Assembly (NCBI GenBank): GCA_035048495.1
Contig: JASUTR010000141.1
Location: 124,001-188,000, forward strand
DNA length: 64,000 nucleotides
Direction: 5' to 3'
From: Euptelea pleiosperma
Taxonomy: Eukaryota > Streptophyta > Magnoliopsida > Ranunculales > Eupteleaceae
In this document: positions 7,901 through 22,600 of the stretch, piece by piece
Numbering within the stretch: position 1 is the first letter of the stretch
Layout of the letters: every line of letters starts with the position of its first letter
The notes under the pieces: generated by a model
Database searches by the model: none
What the model was told of the DNA's origin: nothing
Seen by the model: the letters and a program-made list of their open reading frames with translations, nothing else
Program-made: the position numbers and the translations under genes

Positions 7901-10900
7901 TCCATCCGTGCGTCAACGTCTCAAATTGGACTCAGTTTGTGTGTTACATTCCTAAGCCTATAACTTGTGACTTTTTCGCGACCGGACCTCGTAATTGGAC
8001 TCAAACTCTTCTAATACTATTGTTTCAACAGATTTGAAGTGTTGGAATAAGATTTGGGACAGTCGAAACAAGTTAGCTCCATCCGTGCATCAACGTCTCA
8101 AATTCGACTCAATTTGTGTGTAACATTCCGAAGCCTATAACTTATGACTTTGTGGCAATCAGACCTCGTAATTTTACTCAAACTCTTCCATTATTATTGT
8201 TTCAACACATTTGAAATATTGGAACATGATTCGGGACAGGCAAAACAAGTTAGCTCCATACGTGAGTCAACATCTCAAATTGGACATAGTTTGTGTGTTA
8301 CATTCCGAAGCCAATAACTTGTGACTTTTTCGCAACCGAACCTCGTAATTGGACTCAAACTCTTGTATTACTATTATTTCATCACATTTGATGTGTTGGA
8401 ACAAGATTCGGGACGGTCGAAACAAGTTAGCTCCATCCGTTCGTCAACGTCTCAAATTGGACTCAGTTTGTGTGTTACGTTCCGAACCCTATAACTTGTG
8501 ACTTTTTCGCAACAGGAGCTCGTAATTGGACTCGAACTCTTCCATTACTATTGTTTCATCACATTTGAAGTGGTGGAACAAGATTCGTGACAGTCGAAAC
8601 AAGTTAGCTCCATCCGTGCGTCAACGTCTCAAATTGGACTCAGTTTGTGTGTTACATTCCGAACCTATAACTTGTGACTTTTTCGCAACCGGACCTCGTG
8701 ATTGGTCTCAAACTCTTCTATAACTATTGTTTCAACACATTTGATGTGTTGGAACAAGATTCGGGACCGTCGAAACAAGTTAGCTCCATCCGTGCGTCAA
8801 CGTCTCAAATTGGACTCAGTTTGTGTGTTACATTCCTAAGTCTATAACTTGTGACTTTTTCGCAACCGGACCTCGTAATTGGACTCAAACTCTTCTATTA
8901 CTATTGTTTCAACAGATTTGAAGTGTTGGAATAAGATTTGGGACAGTCGAAACAAGTTAGCTCCATCCGTGCATCAACGTCTCAAATTCGACTCAATTTG
9001 TGTGTAACATTCCGAAGCCTATAACTTATGACTTTGTCGCAATCAGACCTCGTAATTTTACTCAAACTCTTCCATTATTATTGTTTCAACACATTTGAAA
9101 TATTGGAACATGATTCGGGACAGGCAAAACAAGTTAGCTCCATACGTGAGTCAACATCTCAAATTGGACATAGTTTGTGTGTTACATTCCGAAGCCAATA
9201 ACTTGTGACTTTTTCGCAACCGAACCTCGTAATTGGACTCAAACTCTTGTATTACTATTATTTCATCACATTTGATGTGTTGGAACAAGATTCGGGACGG
9301 TCGAAACAAGTTAGCTCCATCCGTTCGTCAACGTCTCAAATTGGACTCAGTTTGTGTGTTACGTTCCGAACCCTATAACTTGTGACTTTTTCGCAACAGG
9401 AGCTCGTAATTGGACTCGAACTCTTCCATTACTATTGTTTCATCACATTTGAAGTGGTGGAACAAGATTCGTGACAGTCGAAACAAGTTAGCTCCATCCG
9501 TGCGTCAACGTCTCAAATTGGACTCAGTTTGTGTGTTACATTCCGAAGGCTATAACTTGTGACTTTTTCGCAACCGGACCTCGTAATTGGACTCAAACTC
9601 TTGTATTACTATTATTTCAACACATTTGATGTGTTGGAACAAGATTCGGGATGGTCGAAACTAGTTAGCTCCATCCGTTCGTCAACGTCTCAAATTGGAC
9701 TCAGTTTGTGAGTTACATTCCGAAGCCTATAACTTGTGACTTTTTTGCAACCGGACCTCATAATTAGACTCATACTCTTCCATTACTATTGTTTCAACAT
9801 ATTTGAAGTGTTGGAACAAGATTCGTGACAGTCGAAACAAGTTAGCTCCATCCGTTCGTCAACGTCTCAAATTGGACTCAGTTTCTGTGTTACATTCCGA
9901 AGCCTATAACTTGTGACTTTTTCGCAACCGGACCTCATAATTAGACTCAAACTCTTCCATTACTATTGTTTTAACAGATTTGAAGTGTTGGAACAATATT
10001 TGGGACAGTCGAAACAAGTTAGCTCCATCCGTACGTCAACGTCTCAAATTAGACTCAGTTTCTGTGTTGCATTCCGAAGCCTATAACTTGTGACTTTTTC
10101 GCAACCGGACCTCGTAATTGGACTCAAACTCTTCTATTACTATTGTTTCAACACATTTGATGTGTTGGAACAAGATTCGGGACGGTCGAAACAAGTTAGC
10201 TCCATCCGTGCGTCAACGTCTCAAATTGGACTCAGTTTGTGTGTTACATTCCTAAGCCTATAACTTGTGACTTTTTCGCGACCGGACCTCGTAATTGGAC
10301 TCAAACTCTTCTATTACTATTGTTTCAACAGATTTGAAGTGTTGGAATAAGATTTGGGACAGTCGAAACAAGTTAGCTCCATCCGTGCATCAATGTCTCA
10401 AATTCGACTCAATTTGCATGTAACATTCCGAATCCTATAACTTGTGACTTTATCGCAATCAGACCTCGTAATTTTACTCAAACTCTTCCATTATTATTAT
10501 TTCAACACATTTGAAGTATTGGAACATGATTCGGGACAGGCAAAACAAGTTAGCTCCATCCGTGCGTCAACATCTCAAATTGGACATAGTTTGTGTGTTA
10601 CATTCCGAAGCCAATAACAAGTGACTTTTTCGCAATCGGACCTCATAATTGGACTCAAACTCTTGTATTACTATTATTTCAACACATTTGATGTGTTGGA
10701 ACAAGATTCGGGACGGTCGAAACAAGTTAGCTCCATCCGTTCGTCAACGTCTCAAATTGGACTCAGTTTGTGTGTTACGTTCCGAACCCTATAACTTGTT
10801 ACTTTTTCGCAACCAGAGCTCGTAATTGGACTCGAACTCTTCCATTACTATTGTTTCATCACATTTGAAGTGGTGGAACAAGATTCGTGACAGTCGAAAC

Positions 10901-12036
10901 AAGTTAGCTCCATCCGTGCGTCAACGTCTCAAATTGGACTCAGTTTGTGTGTTACATTCCGAAGCCTATAACTTGTGACTTTTTCGCTACCGGAACTCGT
11001 AATTGGACTCAAACTCTTGTATTACTATTATTTCAACACATTTGATGTGTTGGAACAAGATTCGGGACGGTCGAAACTAGTTAGCTCCATCCGTTCGTCA
11101 ACGTCTCAAATTGGACTCAGTTTGTGAGTTACATTCCGAAGCCTATAACTTGTGACTTTTTTGCAACCGGACCTCATAATTAGACTCATTCTCTTCCATT
11201 ACAATTGTTTCAACATATTTGAAGTGTTGGAACAAGATTCGGGACAGTCGAAACAAGTTAGCTCCATCCGTTCGTCAAAGTCTCAAATTGGACTCAGTTT
11301 CTGTGTTACATTCCGAAGCCTATAACTTGTGACTTTTTCGCAACCGGACCTCATAATTAGACTCAAACTCTTCCATTACTATTGTTTCAACAGATTTGAA
11401 GTGTGGGAACAATATTTGGGACAGTCGAAACAAGTTAGCTCCATCCGTACGTCAATGTCTCAAATTGGACTCAGTTTCTGTGTTGCATTCCGAAGTCTAT
11501 AACTTGTGACTTTTTCGCAACCGGACCTCGTGATTGGACTCAAACTCTTCTATTACTATTGTTTCAACACATTTGATGTGTTGGAACAAGATTCGCGACG
11601 GTCGAAACAAGTTAGCTCCATCCGTGCGTCAACGTCTCAAATTGGACTCAGTTTGTGTGTTACGTTCCTAAGCCTATAACTTGTGACTTTTTCGCAACCG
11701 GACCTCGTAATTGGACTCAAACTCTTCTAATACTATTGTTTCAACAGATTTGAAGTGTTGGAATAAGATTTGGGACAGTCGAAACAAGTTAGCTCCATCC
11801 GTGCATCAACGTCTCAAATTCGACTCAATTTGTGTGTAACATTCCGAAGCCTATAACTTATGACTTTGTCGCAATCAGACCTCGTAATTTTACTCAAACT
11901 CTTCCATTATTATTGTTTCAACACATTTGAAATATTGGAACATGATTCGGGACAGGCAAAACAAGTTAGCTCCATACGTGAGTCAACATCTCAAATTGGA
12001 CATAGTTTGTGTGTTACATTCCGAAGCCAATAACTT

Positions 12037-12213
12037 GTGACTTTTTCGCAACCGAACCTCGTAATTGGACTCAAACTCTTGTATTACTATTATTTCATCA
12101 CATTTGATGTGTTGGAACAAGATTCGGGACGGTCGAAACAAGTTAGCTCCATCCGTTCGTCAACGTCTCAAATTGGACTCAGTTTGTGAGTTACATTCCG
12201 AAGCCTATAACTT
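12037..12213 (+). repeat. Hybrid monomer E/G'
   Basis: Starts as E ('gcaaccgaacctcg', 'catcacatttgatg') and ends as G' ('tttgtgagttacattcc'), followed by H'. The same hybrid recurs at 35851, 37975, 52132 and 56200. It keeps the 177-bp register, as expected for homologous exchange between misaligned monomers. Confidence 0.85.
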
Positions 12214-15200
12214 GTGACTTTTTTGCAACCGGACCTCATAATTAGACTCATACTCTTCCATTACAATTGTTTCAACATATTTGAAGTGTTGGAACAAGAT
12301 TCGGGACAGTCGAAACAAGTTAGCTCCATCCGTTCGTCAAAGTCTCAAATTGGACTCAGTTTCTGTGTTACATTCCGAAGCCTATAACTTGTGACTTTTT
12401 CGCAACCGGACCTCATAATTAGACTCAAACTCTTCCATTACTATTGTTTCAACAGATTTGAAGTGTGGGAACAATATTTGGGACAGTCGAAACAAGTTAG
12501 CTCCATCCGTACGTCAATGTCTCAAATTGGACTCAGTTTCTGTGTTGCATTCCGAAGTCTATAACTTGTGACTTTTTCGCAACCGGACCTCGTGATTGGA
12601 CTCAAACTCTTCTATTACTATTGTTTCAACACATTTGAAGAGTTGAAACAAGATTCGTGACAGTCAAAATAAGTTAGCTCCATCCGTTCGTCAACGTCTC
12701 AAATTGGACTCAGTTTGTGTGTTACGTTCCGAACCCTATAACTTGGGACTTTTTTGCAACCGGACCTCGTAATTGGACTCAAACTCTTCCATTACTATTG
12801 TTTCATCACATTTGAAGTGGTGGAACAAGATTCGTGACAGTCGAAACAAGTTAGCTCCATCTGTGCGTCAACGTCTCAAATTGGACTCAGTTTGTGTGTT
12901 ACATTCCGTAGCCTATAACTTGTGACTTTTTCGCAACCGGACCTCACAATTAGGCCCAAACTCTTCCATTACTATTGTTTCAATAGATTTGATGTGTTGG
13001 AACAATATTTGGGACAGTCAAAACAAGTTAGCTCCATCCGTGCGTCAAAGTCTCAAATTGGACTCAGTTTGTGTGTTACATTCCTAAGCCTATAACTTGT
13101 GACTTTTTCGCAACCGGACCTCGTAATTGGACTCAGACTCTTGTATTACTATTATTTCAACACATTTGATGTGTTGGAACAAGATTCGGGACCGTCGAAA
13201 CTAGTTAGCTCCATCCGTTCGTCAACGTCTCAAATTGGACTCAGTTTGTGTGTTACATTCCGAAGCCTATAACTTGTGACTTTTTTGCAACCGGACCTCA
13301 TAATAAGACTCATACTCGTCCATTACTATTGTTTCAACATATTTGAAGTGTTGGAACAAGATTCGGGACAGTCGAAACAAGTTAGCTCCATCCGTTCGTC
13401 AACGTCTCAAATTGGACTCAGTTTCGGTGTTACATTTCGAAGCCTGTAACTTGTGACTTTTTCGCAACCGGACCTCATAATTAGACTCAAACTCTTCCAT
13501 TACTATTGTTTTAACAGATTTGAAGTGTTGGAACAATATTTGGGACAGTCGAAACAAGTTAGCTCCATCCGTACGTCAACGTCTCAAATTAGACCCAGTT
13601 TCTGTGTTACATTCCGAAGCCTATAATTTGTGACTTTTTCGCAACCGGACCTCGTAATTGGACTCAAACTCTTCTATTACTATTGTTTCAACACATTTGA
13701 TGTGTTGGAACAAGATTCGGGACGGTCGAAACAAGTTAGCTCCATCCGTGCGTCAACGTCTCAAATTGGACTCAGTTTGTGTGTTACATTCCTAAGTCTA
13801 TAACTTGTGACTTTTTCGCAACCGGACCTCGTAATTGGACTCAAACTCTTCTATTACTATTGTTTCAACAGATTTGAAGTGTTGGAATAAGATTTGGGAC
13901 AGTCGAAACAAGTTAGCTCCATCCGTGCATCAACGTCTCAAATTCGACTCAATTTGTGTGTAACATTCCGAAGCCTATAACTTATGACTTTGTCGCAATC
14001 AGACCTCGTAATTTTACTCAAACTCTTCCATTATTATTGTTTCAACACATTTGAAATATTGGAACATGATTCGGGACAGGCAAAACAAGTTAGCTCCATA
14101 CGTGAGTCAACATCTCAAATTGGACATAGTTTGTGTGTTACATTCCGAAGCCAATAACTTGTGACTTTTTCGCAACCGAACCTCGTAATTGGACTCAAAC
14201 TCTTGTATTACTATTATTTCATCACATTTGATGTGTTGGAACAAGATTCGGGACGGTCGAAACAAGTTAGCTCCATCCGTTCGTCAACGTCTCAAATTGG
14301 ACTCAGTTTGTGTGTTACGTTCCGAACCCTATAACTTGTGACTTTTTCGCAACAGGAGCTCGTAATTGGAGTCGAACTCTTCCATTACTATTGTTTCATC
14401 ACATTTGAAGTGGTGGAACAAGATTCGTGACAGTCGAAACAAGTTAGCTCCATCCGTGCGTCAACGTCTCAAATTGGACTCAGTTTGTGTGTTACATTCC
14501 GAAGGCTATAACTTGTGACTTTTTCGCAACCGGACCTCGTAATTGGACTCAAACTCTTGTATTACTATTATTTCAACACATTTGATGTGTTGGAACAAGA
14601 TTCGGGATGGTCGAAACTAGTTAGCTCCATCCGTTCGTCAACGTCTCAAATTGGACTCAGTTTGTGAGTTACATTCCGAAGCCTATAACTTGTGACTTTT
14701 TTGCAACCGGACCTCATAATTAGACTCATACTCTTCCATTACTATTGTTTCAACATATTTGAAGTGTTGGAACAAGATTCGTGACAGTCGAAACAAGTTA
14801 GCTCCATCCGTTCGTCAACGTCTCAAATTGGACTCAGTTTCTGTGTTACATTCCGAAGCCTATAACTTGTGACTTTTTCGCAACCGGACCTCATAATTAG
14901 ACTCAAACTCTTCCATTACTATTGTTTTAACAGATTTGAAGTGTTGGAACAATATTTGGGACAGTCGAAACAAGTTAGCTCCATCCGTACGTCAACGTCT
15001 CAAATTAGACTCAGTTTCTGTGTTGCATTCCGAAGCCTATAACTTGTGACTTTTTCGCAACCGGACCTCGTAATTGGACTCAAACTCTTCTATTACTATT
15101 GTTTCAACACATTTGATGTGTTGGAACAAGATTCGGGACGGTCGAAACAAGTTAGCTCCATCCGTGCGTCAACGTCTCAAATTGGACTCAGTTTGTGTGT

Positions 15201-16460
15201 TACATTCCTAAGCCTATAACTTGTGACTTTTTCGCGACCGGACCTCGTAATTGGACTCAAACTCTTCTAATACTATTGTTTCAACAGATTTGAAGTGTTG
15301 GAATAAGATTTGGGACAGTCGAAACAAGTTAGCTCCATCCGTGCATCAACGTCTCAAATTCGACTCAATTTGTGTGTAACATTCCGAAGCCTATAACTTA
15401 TGACTTTGTGGCAATCAGACCTCGTAATTTTACTCAAACTCTTCCATTATTATTGTTTCAACACATTTGAAATATTGGAACATGATTCGGGACAGGCAAA
15501 ACAAGTTAGCTCCATACGTGAGTCAACATCTCAAATTGGACATAGTTTGTGTGTTACATTCCGAAGCCAATAACTTGTGACTTTTTCGCAACCGAACCTC
15601 GTAATTGGACTCAAACTCTTGTATTACTATTATTTCATCACATTTGATGTGTTGGAACAAGATTCGGGACGGTCGAAACAAGTTAGCTCCATCCGTTCGT
15701 CAACGTCTCAAATTGGACTCAGTTTGTGTGTTACGTTCCGAACCCTATAACTTGTGACTTTTTCGCAACAGGAGCTCGTAATTGGACTCGAACTCTTCCA
15801 TTACTATTGTTTCATCACATTTGAAGTGGTGGAACAAGATTCGTGACAGTCGAAACAAGTTAGCTCCATCCGTGCGTCAACGTCTCAAATTGGACTCAGT
15901 TTGTGTGTTACATTCCGAACCTATAACTTGTGACTTTTTCGCAACCGGACCTCGTGATTGGACTCAAACTCTTCTATAACTATTGTTTCAACACATTTGA
16001 TGTGTTGGAACAAGATTCGGGACCGTCGAAACAAGTTAGCTCCATCCGTGCGTCAACGTCTCAAATTGGACTCAGTTTGTGTGTTACATTCCTAAGTCTA
16101 TAACTTGTGACTTTTTCGCAACCGGACCTCGTAATTGGACTCAAACTCTTCTATTACTATTGTTTCAACAGATTTGAAGTGTTGGAATAAGATTTGGGAC
16201 AGTCGAAACAAGTTAGCTCCATCCGTGCATCAACGTCTCAAATTCGACTCAATTTGTGTGTAACATTCCGAAGCCTATAACTTATGACTTTGTCGCAATC
16301 AGACCTCGTAATTTTACTCAAACTCTTCCATTATTATTGTTTCAACACATTTGAAATATTGGAACATGATTCGGGACAGGCAAAACAAGTTAGCTCCATA
16401 CGTGAGTCAACATCTCAAATTGGACATAGTTTGTGTGTTACATTCCGAAGCCAATAACTT

Positions 16461-16814
16461 GTGACTTTTTCGCAACCGAACCTCGTAATTGGACTCAAAC
16501 TCTTGTATTACTATTATTTCATCACATTTGATGTGTTGGAACAAGATTCGGGACGGTCGAAACAAGTTAGCTCCATCCGTTCGTCAACGTCTCAAATTGG
16601 ACTCAGTTTGTGTGTTACATTCCGAAGCCTATAACTTGTGACTTTTTCGCAACCGGACCTCATAATTAGACTCAAACTCTTCCATTACTATTGTTTTAAC
16701 AGATTTGAAGTGTTGGAACAATATTTGGGACAGTCGAAACAAGTTAGCTCCATCCGTGCGTCAACGTCTCAAATTGGACTTAGTTTGTGTGTTACATTCC
16801 GAAGCTTATAACTT
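16461..16814 (+). repeat. Two hybrid monomers (E with altered end; A/F hybrid)
   Basis: The monomer at 16461 starts as E but ends 'gttacattccgaagcc'. The next one, at 16638, starts as A ('ttttaacagatttg', 'acaatatttggg') but ends 'gtgcgtcaacg', 'gtgttacattcc'. It leads into G''. I see this pair only once in the window, so it is a private rearrangement of block 2. Confidence 0.8.
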
Positions 16815-18053
16815 GTGACTTTTTCGCAACCGGACCTCGTAATTGGACTCAAACTCTTGTATTACTATTATTTCAACACATTTGATGTGTTGGAACAAGA
16901 TTCGGGACCGTCGAAACTAGTTAGCTCCATCCGTTCGTCAACGTCTCAAATTGGACTCAGTTTGTGTGTTACATTCCGAAGCCTATAACTTGTGACTTTT
17001 TTGCAACCGGACCTCATAATTAGACTCATACTCTTCCATTACTATTGTTTCAACATATTTGAAGTGTTGGAACAAGATTCGGGAAAGTCGAAACAAGTTA
17101 GCTCCATCCGTTCGTCAACGTCTCAAATTGGACTCAGTTTCGGTGTTACATTCCGAAGCCTATAACTTGTGACTTTTTCGCAACCGGACCTCATAATTAG
17201 ACTCAAACTCTTCCATTACTATTGTTTTAACTGATTTGAAGTGTTGGAACAATATTTGGGACAGTCGAAACAAGTTAGCTCCATCCGTACGTCAACGTCT
17301 CAAATTAGACCCAGTTTCTGTGTTACATTCCGAAGCCTATAATTTGTGACTTTTTCGCAACCGGACCTCGTAATTGGACTCAAACTCTTCTATTACTATT
17401 GTTTCAACACATTTGATGTGTTGGAACAAGATTCGGGACGGTCGAAACAAGTTAGCTCCATCCGTGCGTCAACGTCTCAAATTGGACTCAGTTTGTGTGT
17501 TACATTCCTAAGCCTATAACTTGTGACTTTTTCGCGACCGGACCTCGTAATTGGACTCAAACTCTTCTATTACTATTGTTTCAACAGATTTGAAGTGTTG
17601 GAATAAGATTTGGGACAGTCGAAACAAGTTAGCTCCATCCGTGCATCAATGTCTCAAATTCGACTCAATTTGCATGTAACATTCCGAATCCTATAACTTG
17701 TGACTTTATCGCAATCAGACCTCGTAATTTTACTCAAACTCTTCCATTATTATTATTTCAACACATTTGAAGTATTGGAACATGATTCGGGACAGGCAAA
17801 ACAAGTTAGCTCTATCCGTGCGTCAACATCTCAAATTGGACATAGTTTGTGTGTTACATTCCGAAGCCAATAACATGTGACTTTTTCGCAATCGGACCTC
17901 ATAATTGGACTCAAACTCTTGTATTACTATTATTTCAACACATTTGATGTGTTGGAACAAGATTCGGGACGGTCGAAACAAGTTAGCTCCATCCGTTCGT
18001 CAACGTCTCAAATTGGACTCAGTTTGTGTGTTACGTTCCGAACCCTATAACTT

Positions 18054-18761
18054 GTTACTTTTTCGCAACCAGAGCTCGTAATTGGACTCGAACTCTTCCA
18101 TTACTATTGTTTCATCACATTTGAAGTGGTGGAACAAGATTCGTGACAGTCGAAACAAGTTAGCTCCATCCGTGCGTCAACGTCTCAAATTGGACTCAGT
18201 TTGTGTGTTACATTCCGAAGCCTATAACTTGTGACTTTTTCGCTACCGGAACTCGTAATTGGACTCAAACTCTTGTATTACTATTATTTCAACACATTTG
18301 ATGTGTTGGAACAAGATTCGGGACGGTCGAAACAAGTTAGCTCCATCCGTTCGTCAACGTCTCAAATTGGACTCAGTTTGTGTGTTACGTTCCGAACCCT
18401 ATAACTTGTTACTTTTTCGCAACCAGAGCTCGTAATTGGACTCGAACTCTTCCATTACTATTGTTTCATCACATTTGAAGTGGTGGAACAAGATTCGTGA
18501 CAGTCGAAACAAGTTAGCTCCATCCGTGCGTCAACGTCTCAAATTGGACTCAGTTTGTGTGTTACATTCCGAAGCCTATAACTTGTGACTTTTTCGCTAC
18601 CGGAACTCGTAATTGGACTCAAACTCTTGTATTACTATTATTTCAACACATTTGATGTGTTGGAACAAGATTCGGGACGGTCGAAACTAGTTAGTTCCAT
18701 CCGTTCGTCAACGTCTCAAATTGGACTCAGTTTGTGAGTTACATTCCGAAGCCTATAACTT
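18054..18761 (+). repeat. Local two-monomer tandem duplication (F' G' x 2)
   Basis: F' at 18054 is followed by a G'/E' hybrid at 18231 (starts 'cgctaccggaactcg' but has 'aacaagttag' and ends 'acgttccgaaccc'), then F' again at 18408 and a normal G' at 18585. This is a 354-bp duplication, i.e. two monomers. Confidence 0.85.
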
Positions 18762-19292
18762 GTGACTTTTTTGCAACCGGACCTCATAATTAGACTCATA
18801 CTCTTCCATTACAATTGTTTCAACATATTTGAAGTGTTGGAACAAGATTCGGGACAGTCGAAACAAGTTAGCTCCATCCGTTCGTCAAAGTCTCAAATTG
18901 GACTCAGTTTCTGTGTTACATTCCGAAGCCTATAACTTGTGACTTTTTCGCAACCGGACCTCATAATTAGACTCAAACTCTTCCATTACTATTGTTTCAA
19001 CAGATTTGAAGTGTGGGAACAATATTTGGGACAGTCGAAACAAGTTAGCTCCATCCGTACGTCAATGTCTCAAATTGGACTCAGTTTCTGTGTTGCATTC
19101 CGAAGTCTATAACTTGTGACTTTTTCGCAACCGGACCTCGTAATTGGACTCAAACTCTTCTATTACTATTGTTTCAACACATTTGATGTGTTGGAACAAG
19201 ATTCGGGACGGTCGAAACAAGTTAGCTCCATCCGTGCGTCAACGTCTCAAATTGGACTCAGTTTGTGTGTTACATTCCTAAGCCTATAACTT

Positions 19293-19469
19293 GTGACTTT
19301 TTCGCGACCGGACCTCATAATTAGACTCATACTCTTCCATTACAATTGTTTCAACATATTTGAAGTGTTGGAACAAGATTCGGGACAGTCGAAACAAGTT
19401 AGCTCCATCCGTTCGTCAAAGTCTCAAATTGGACTCAGTTTCTGTGTTACATTCCGAAGCCTATAACTT
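19293..19469 (+). repeat. Hybrid monomer C/H'
   Basis: The first ~20 bases are C-type ('cgcgaccgg') and the remainder is H' ('ctcataattagactcatac', 'ccattacaattg'). It joins B to A' and deletes the primed monomers between. The same hybrid occurs at 28497 and 30090. Confidence 0.85.
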
Positions 19470-19646
19470 GTGACTTTTTCGCAACCGGACCTCATAATTA
19501 GACTCAAACTCTTCCATTACTATTGTTTCAACAGATTTGAAGTGTGGGAACAATATTTGGGACAGTCGAAACAAGTTAGCTCCATCCGTACGTCAATGTC
19601 TCAAATTGGACTCAGTTTCTGTGTTGCATTCCGAAGTCTATAACTT

Positions 19647-22600
19647 GTGACTTTTTCGCAACCGGACCTCGTGATTGGACTCAAACTCTTCTATTACTAT
19701 TGTTTCAACACATTTGAAGTGTTGAAACAAGATTCGGGACAGTCAAAATAAGTTAGCTCCATCCGTTCGTCAACGTCTCAAATTGGACTCAGTTTGTGTG
19801 TTACGTTCCGAACCCTATAACTTGTGACTTTTTTGCAACCGGACCTCGTAATTGGACTCAAACTCTTCCATTACTATTGTTTCATCACATTTGAAGTGGT
19901 GGAACAAGATTCGTGACAGTCGAAACAAGTTAGCTCCATCTGTGCGTCAACGTCTCAAATTGGACTCAGTTTGTGTGTTACATTCCGTAGCCTATAACTT
20001 GTGACTTTTTCGCAACCGGACCTCACAATTAGGCCCAAACTCTTCCATTACTATTGTTTCAATAGATTTGATGTGTTGGAACAATATTTGGGACAGTCAA
20101 AACAAGTTAGCTCCATCCGTGCGTCAAAGTCTCAAATTGGACTCAGTTTGTGTGTTACATTCCTAAGCCTATAACTTGTGACTTTTTCGCAACCGGACCT
20201 CGTAATTGGACTCAGACTCTTGTATTACTATTATTTCAACACATTTGATGTGTTGGAACAAGATTCGGGACCGTCGAAACTAGTTAGCTCCATCCGTTCG
20301 TCAACGTCTCAAATTGGACTCAGTTTGTGTGTTACATTCCGAAGCCTATAACTTGTGACTTTTTTGCAACCGGACCTCATAATTAGACACATACTCTTCC
20401 ATTACTATTGTTTCAAGATATTTGAAGTGTTGGAACAAGATTCGGGACAGTCGAAACAAGTTAGCTCCATCCGTTCGTCAACGTCTCAAATTGGACTCAG
20501 TTTCGGTGTTACATTCCGAAGCCTGTAACTTGTGACTTTTTCGCAACCGGACCTCATAATTAGACTCAAACTCTTCCATTACTATTGTTTTAACAGATTT
20601 GAAGTGTTGGAACAATATTTGGGACAGTCGAAACAAGTTAGCTCCATCCGTACGTCAACGTCTCAAATTAGACCCAGTTTCTGTGTTACATTCCGAAGCC
20701 TATAATTTGTGACTTTTTCGCAACCGGACCTCGTAATTGGACTCAAACTCTTCTATTACTATTGTTTCAACACATTTGATGTGTTGGAACAAGATTCGGG
20801 ACGGTCGAAACAAGTTAGCTCCATCCGTGCGTCAACGTCTCAAATTGGACTCAGTTTGTGTGTTACATTCCTAAGCCTATAACTTGTGACTTTTTCGCAA
20901 CCGGACCTCGTAATTGGACTCAAACTCTTCTAATACTATTGTTTCAACAGATTTGAAGTTTTGGAATAAGATTTGGGACAGTCGAAACAAGTTAGCTCCA
21001 TCCGTGCATCAACGTCTCAAATTCGACTCAATTTGTGTGTAACATTCCGAAGCCTATAACTTATGACTTTGTCGCAATCAGACCTCGTAATTTTACTCAA
21101 ACTCTTCCATTATTATTGTTTCAACACATTTGAAATATTGGAACATGATTCGGGACAGGCAAAACAAGTTAGCTCCATACGTGAGTCAACATCTCAAATT
21201 GGACATAGTTTGTGTGTTACATTCCGAAGCCAATAACTTGTGACTTTTTCGCAACCGAACCTCGTAATTGGACTCAAACTCTTGTATTACTATTATTTCA
21301 TCACATTTGATGTGTTGGAACAAGATTCGGGACGGTCGAAACAAGTTAGCTCCATCCGTTCGTCAACGTCTAAAAATTGGACTCAGTTTGTGTGTTACGT
21401 TCCGAACCCTATAACTTGTGACTTTTTCGCAAAAGGAGCTCGTAATTGGACTCGAACTCTTCCATTACTATTGTTTCATCACATTTGAAGTGGTGGAACA
21501 AGATTCGTGACAGTCGAAACAAGTTAGCTCCATCCGTGCGTCAACGTCTCAAATTGGACTCAGTTTGTGTGTTACATTCCGAAGGCTATAACTTGTGACT
21601 TTTTCGCAACCGGACCTCGTAATTCGACTCAAACTCTTGTATTACTATTATTTCAACACATTTGATGTGTTGGAACAAGATTCGGGATGGTCGAAACTAG
21701 TTAGCTCCATCCGTTCGTCAACGTCTCAAATTGGACTCAGTTTGTGTGTTACAATCCGAAGCCTATAACTTGTGACTTTTTTGCAACCGGACCTCATAAT
21801 TAGACTCATACTCTTCCATTACTATTGTTTCAACATATTTGAAGTGTTGGAACAAGATTCGGGACAGTCGAAACAAGTTAGCTCCATCCGTTCGTCAACG
21901 TCTCAAATTGGACTCAGTTTCTGTGTTACATTCCGAAGCCTATAACTTGTGACTTTTTCGCAACCGGACCTCATAATTAGACTCAAACTCTTCCATTACT
22001 ATTGTTTTAACAGAATTGAAGTGTTGGAATAATATTTGGGACAGTCGAAACAAGTTAGCTCCATCCGTACGTCAACGTCTCAAATTAGACTCAGTTTCTG
22101 TGTTGCATTCCGAAGCCTATAACTTGTGACTTTTTCGCAACCGGACCTCGTAATTGGACTCAAACTCTTCTATTACTATTGTTTCAACACATTTGATGTG
22201 TTGGAACAAGATTCGGGACGGTCGAAACAAGTTAGCTCCATCCGTGCGTCAACGTCTCAAATTGGACTCAGTTTGTGTGTTACATTCCTAAGCCTATAAC
22301 TTGTGACTTTTTCGCGACCGGACCTCGTAATTGGACTCAAACTCTTCTAATACTATTGTTTCAACAGATTTGAAGTGTTGGAATAAGATTTGGGACAGTC
22401 GAAACAAGTTAGCTCCATCCGTGCATCAACGTCTCAAATTCGACTCAATTTGTGTGTAACATTCCGAAGCCTATAACTTATGACTTTGTCGCAATCAGAC
22501 CTCGTAATTTTACTCAAACTCTTCCATTATTATTGTTTCAACACATTTGAAATATTGGAACATGATTCGGGACAGGCAAAACAAGTTAGCTCCATACGTG

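Larger units (their letters stand above)
1596..12567 (+). repeat. HOR block 1: 62 monomers (expanded 22-mer)
   Basis: Order: I F'' J G'' H'' A'' / B C D E F G H A / B C D E F / B C D E F G H A / B C' D' E' F' G' H' / A B C D E F / B C D E F G H A / B C' D' E' F' G' H' A' / B C D E-G' H' A'. The longest I-to-I interval in the window. It contains two F-to-B junctions (4782, 8498), an H'-to-A jump at 7613 that bypasses A' and the hexamer, and an E/G' hybrid at 12037. Confidence 0.82.
12568..19646 (+). repeat. HOR block 2: 40 monomers, most rearranged
   Basis: Order: I F'' J G'' H'' A'' / B C D E F G H A / B C D E F / B C D E / A-F hybrid G'' H'' A'' / B C' D' E' F' G'-E' F' G' H' A' / B C-H' A'. 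Contains an F-to-B junction (15754), an E end recoded at 16461, an A/F hybrid at 16638, a two-monomer F' G' duplication at 18054-18761 and a C/H' hybrid at 19293. Confidence 0.8.
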
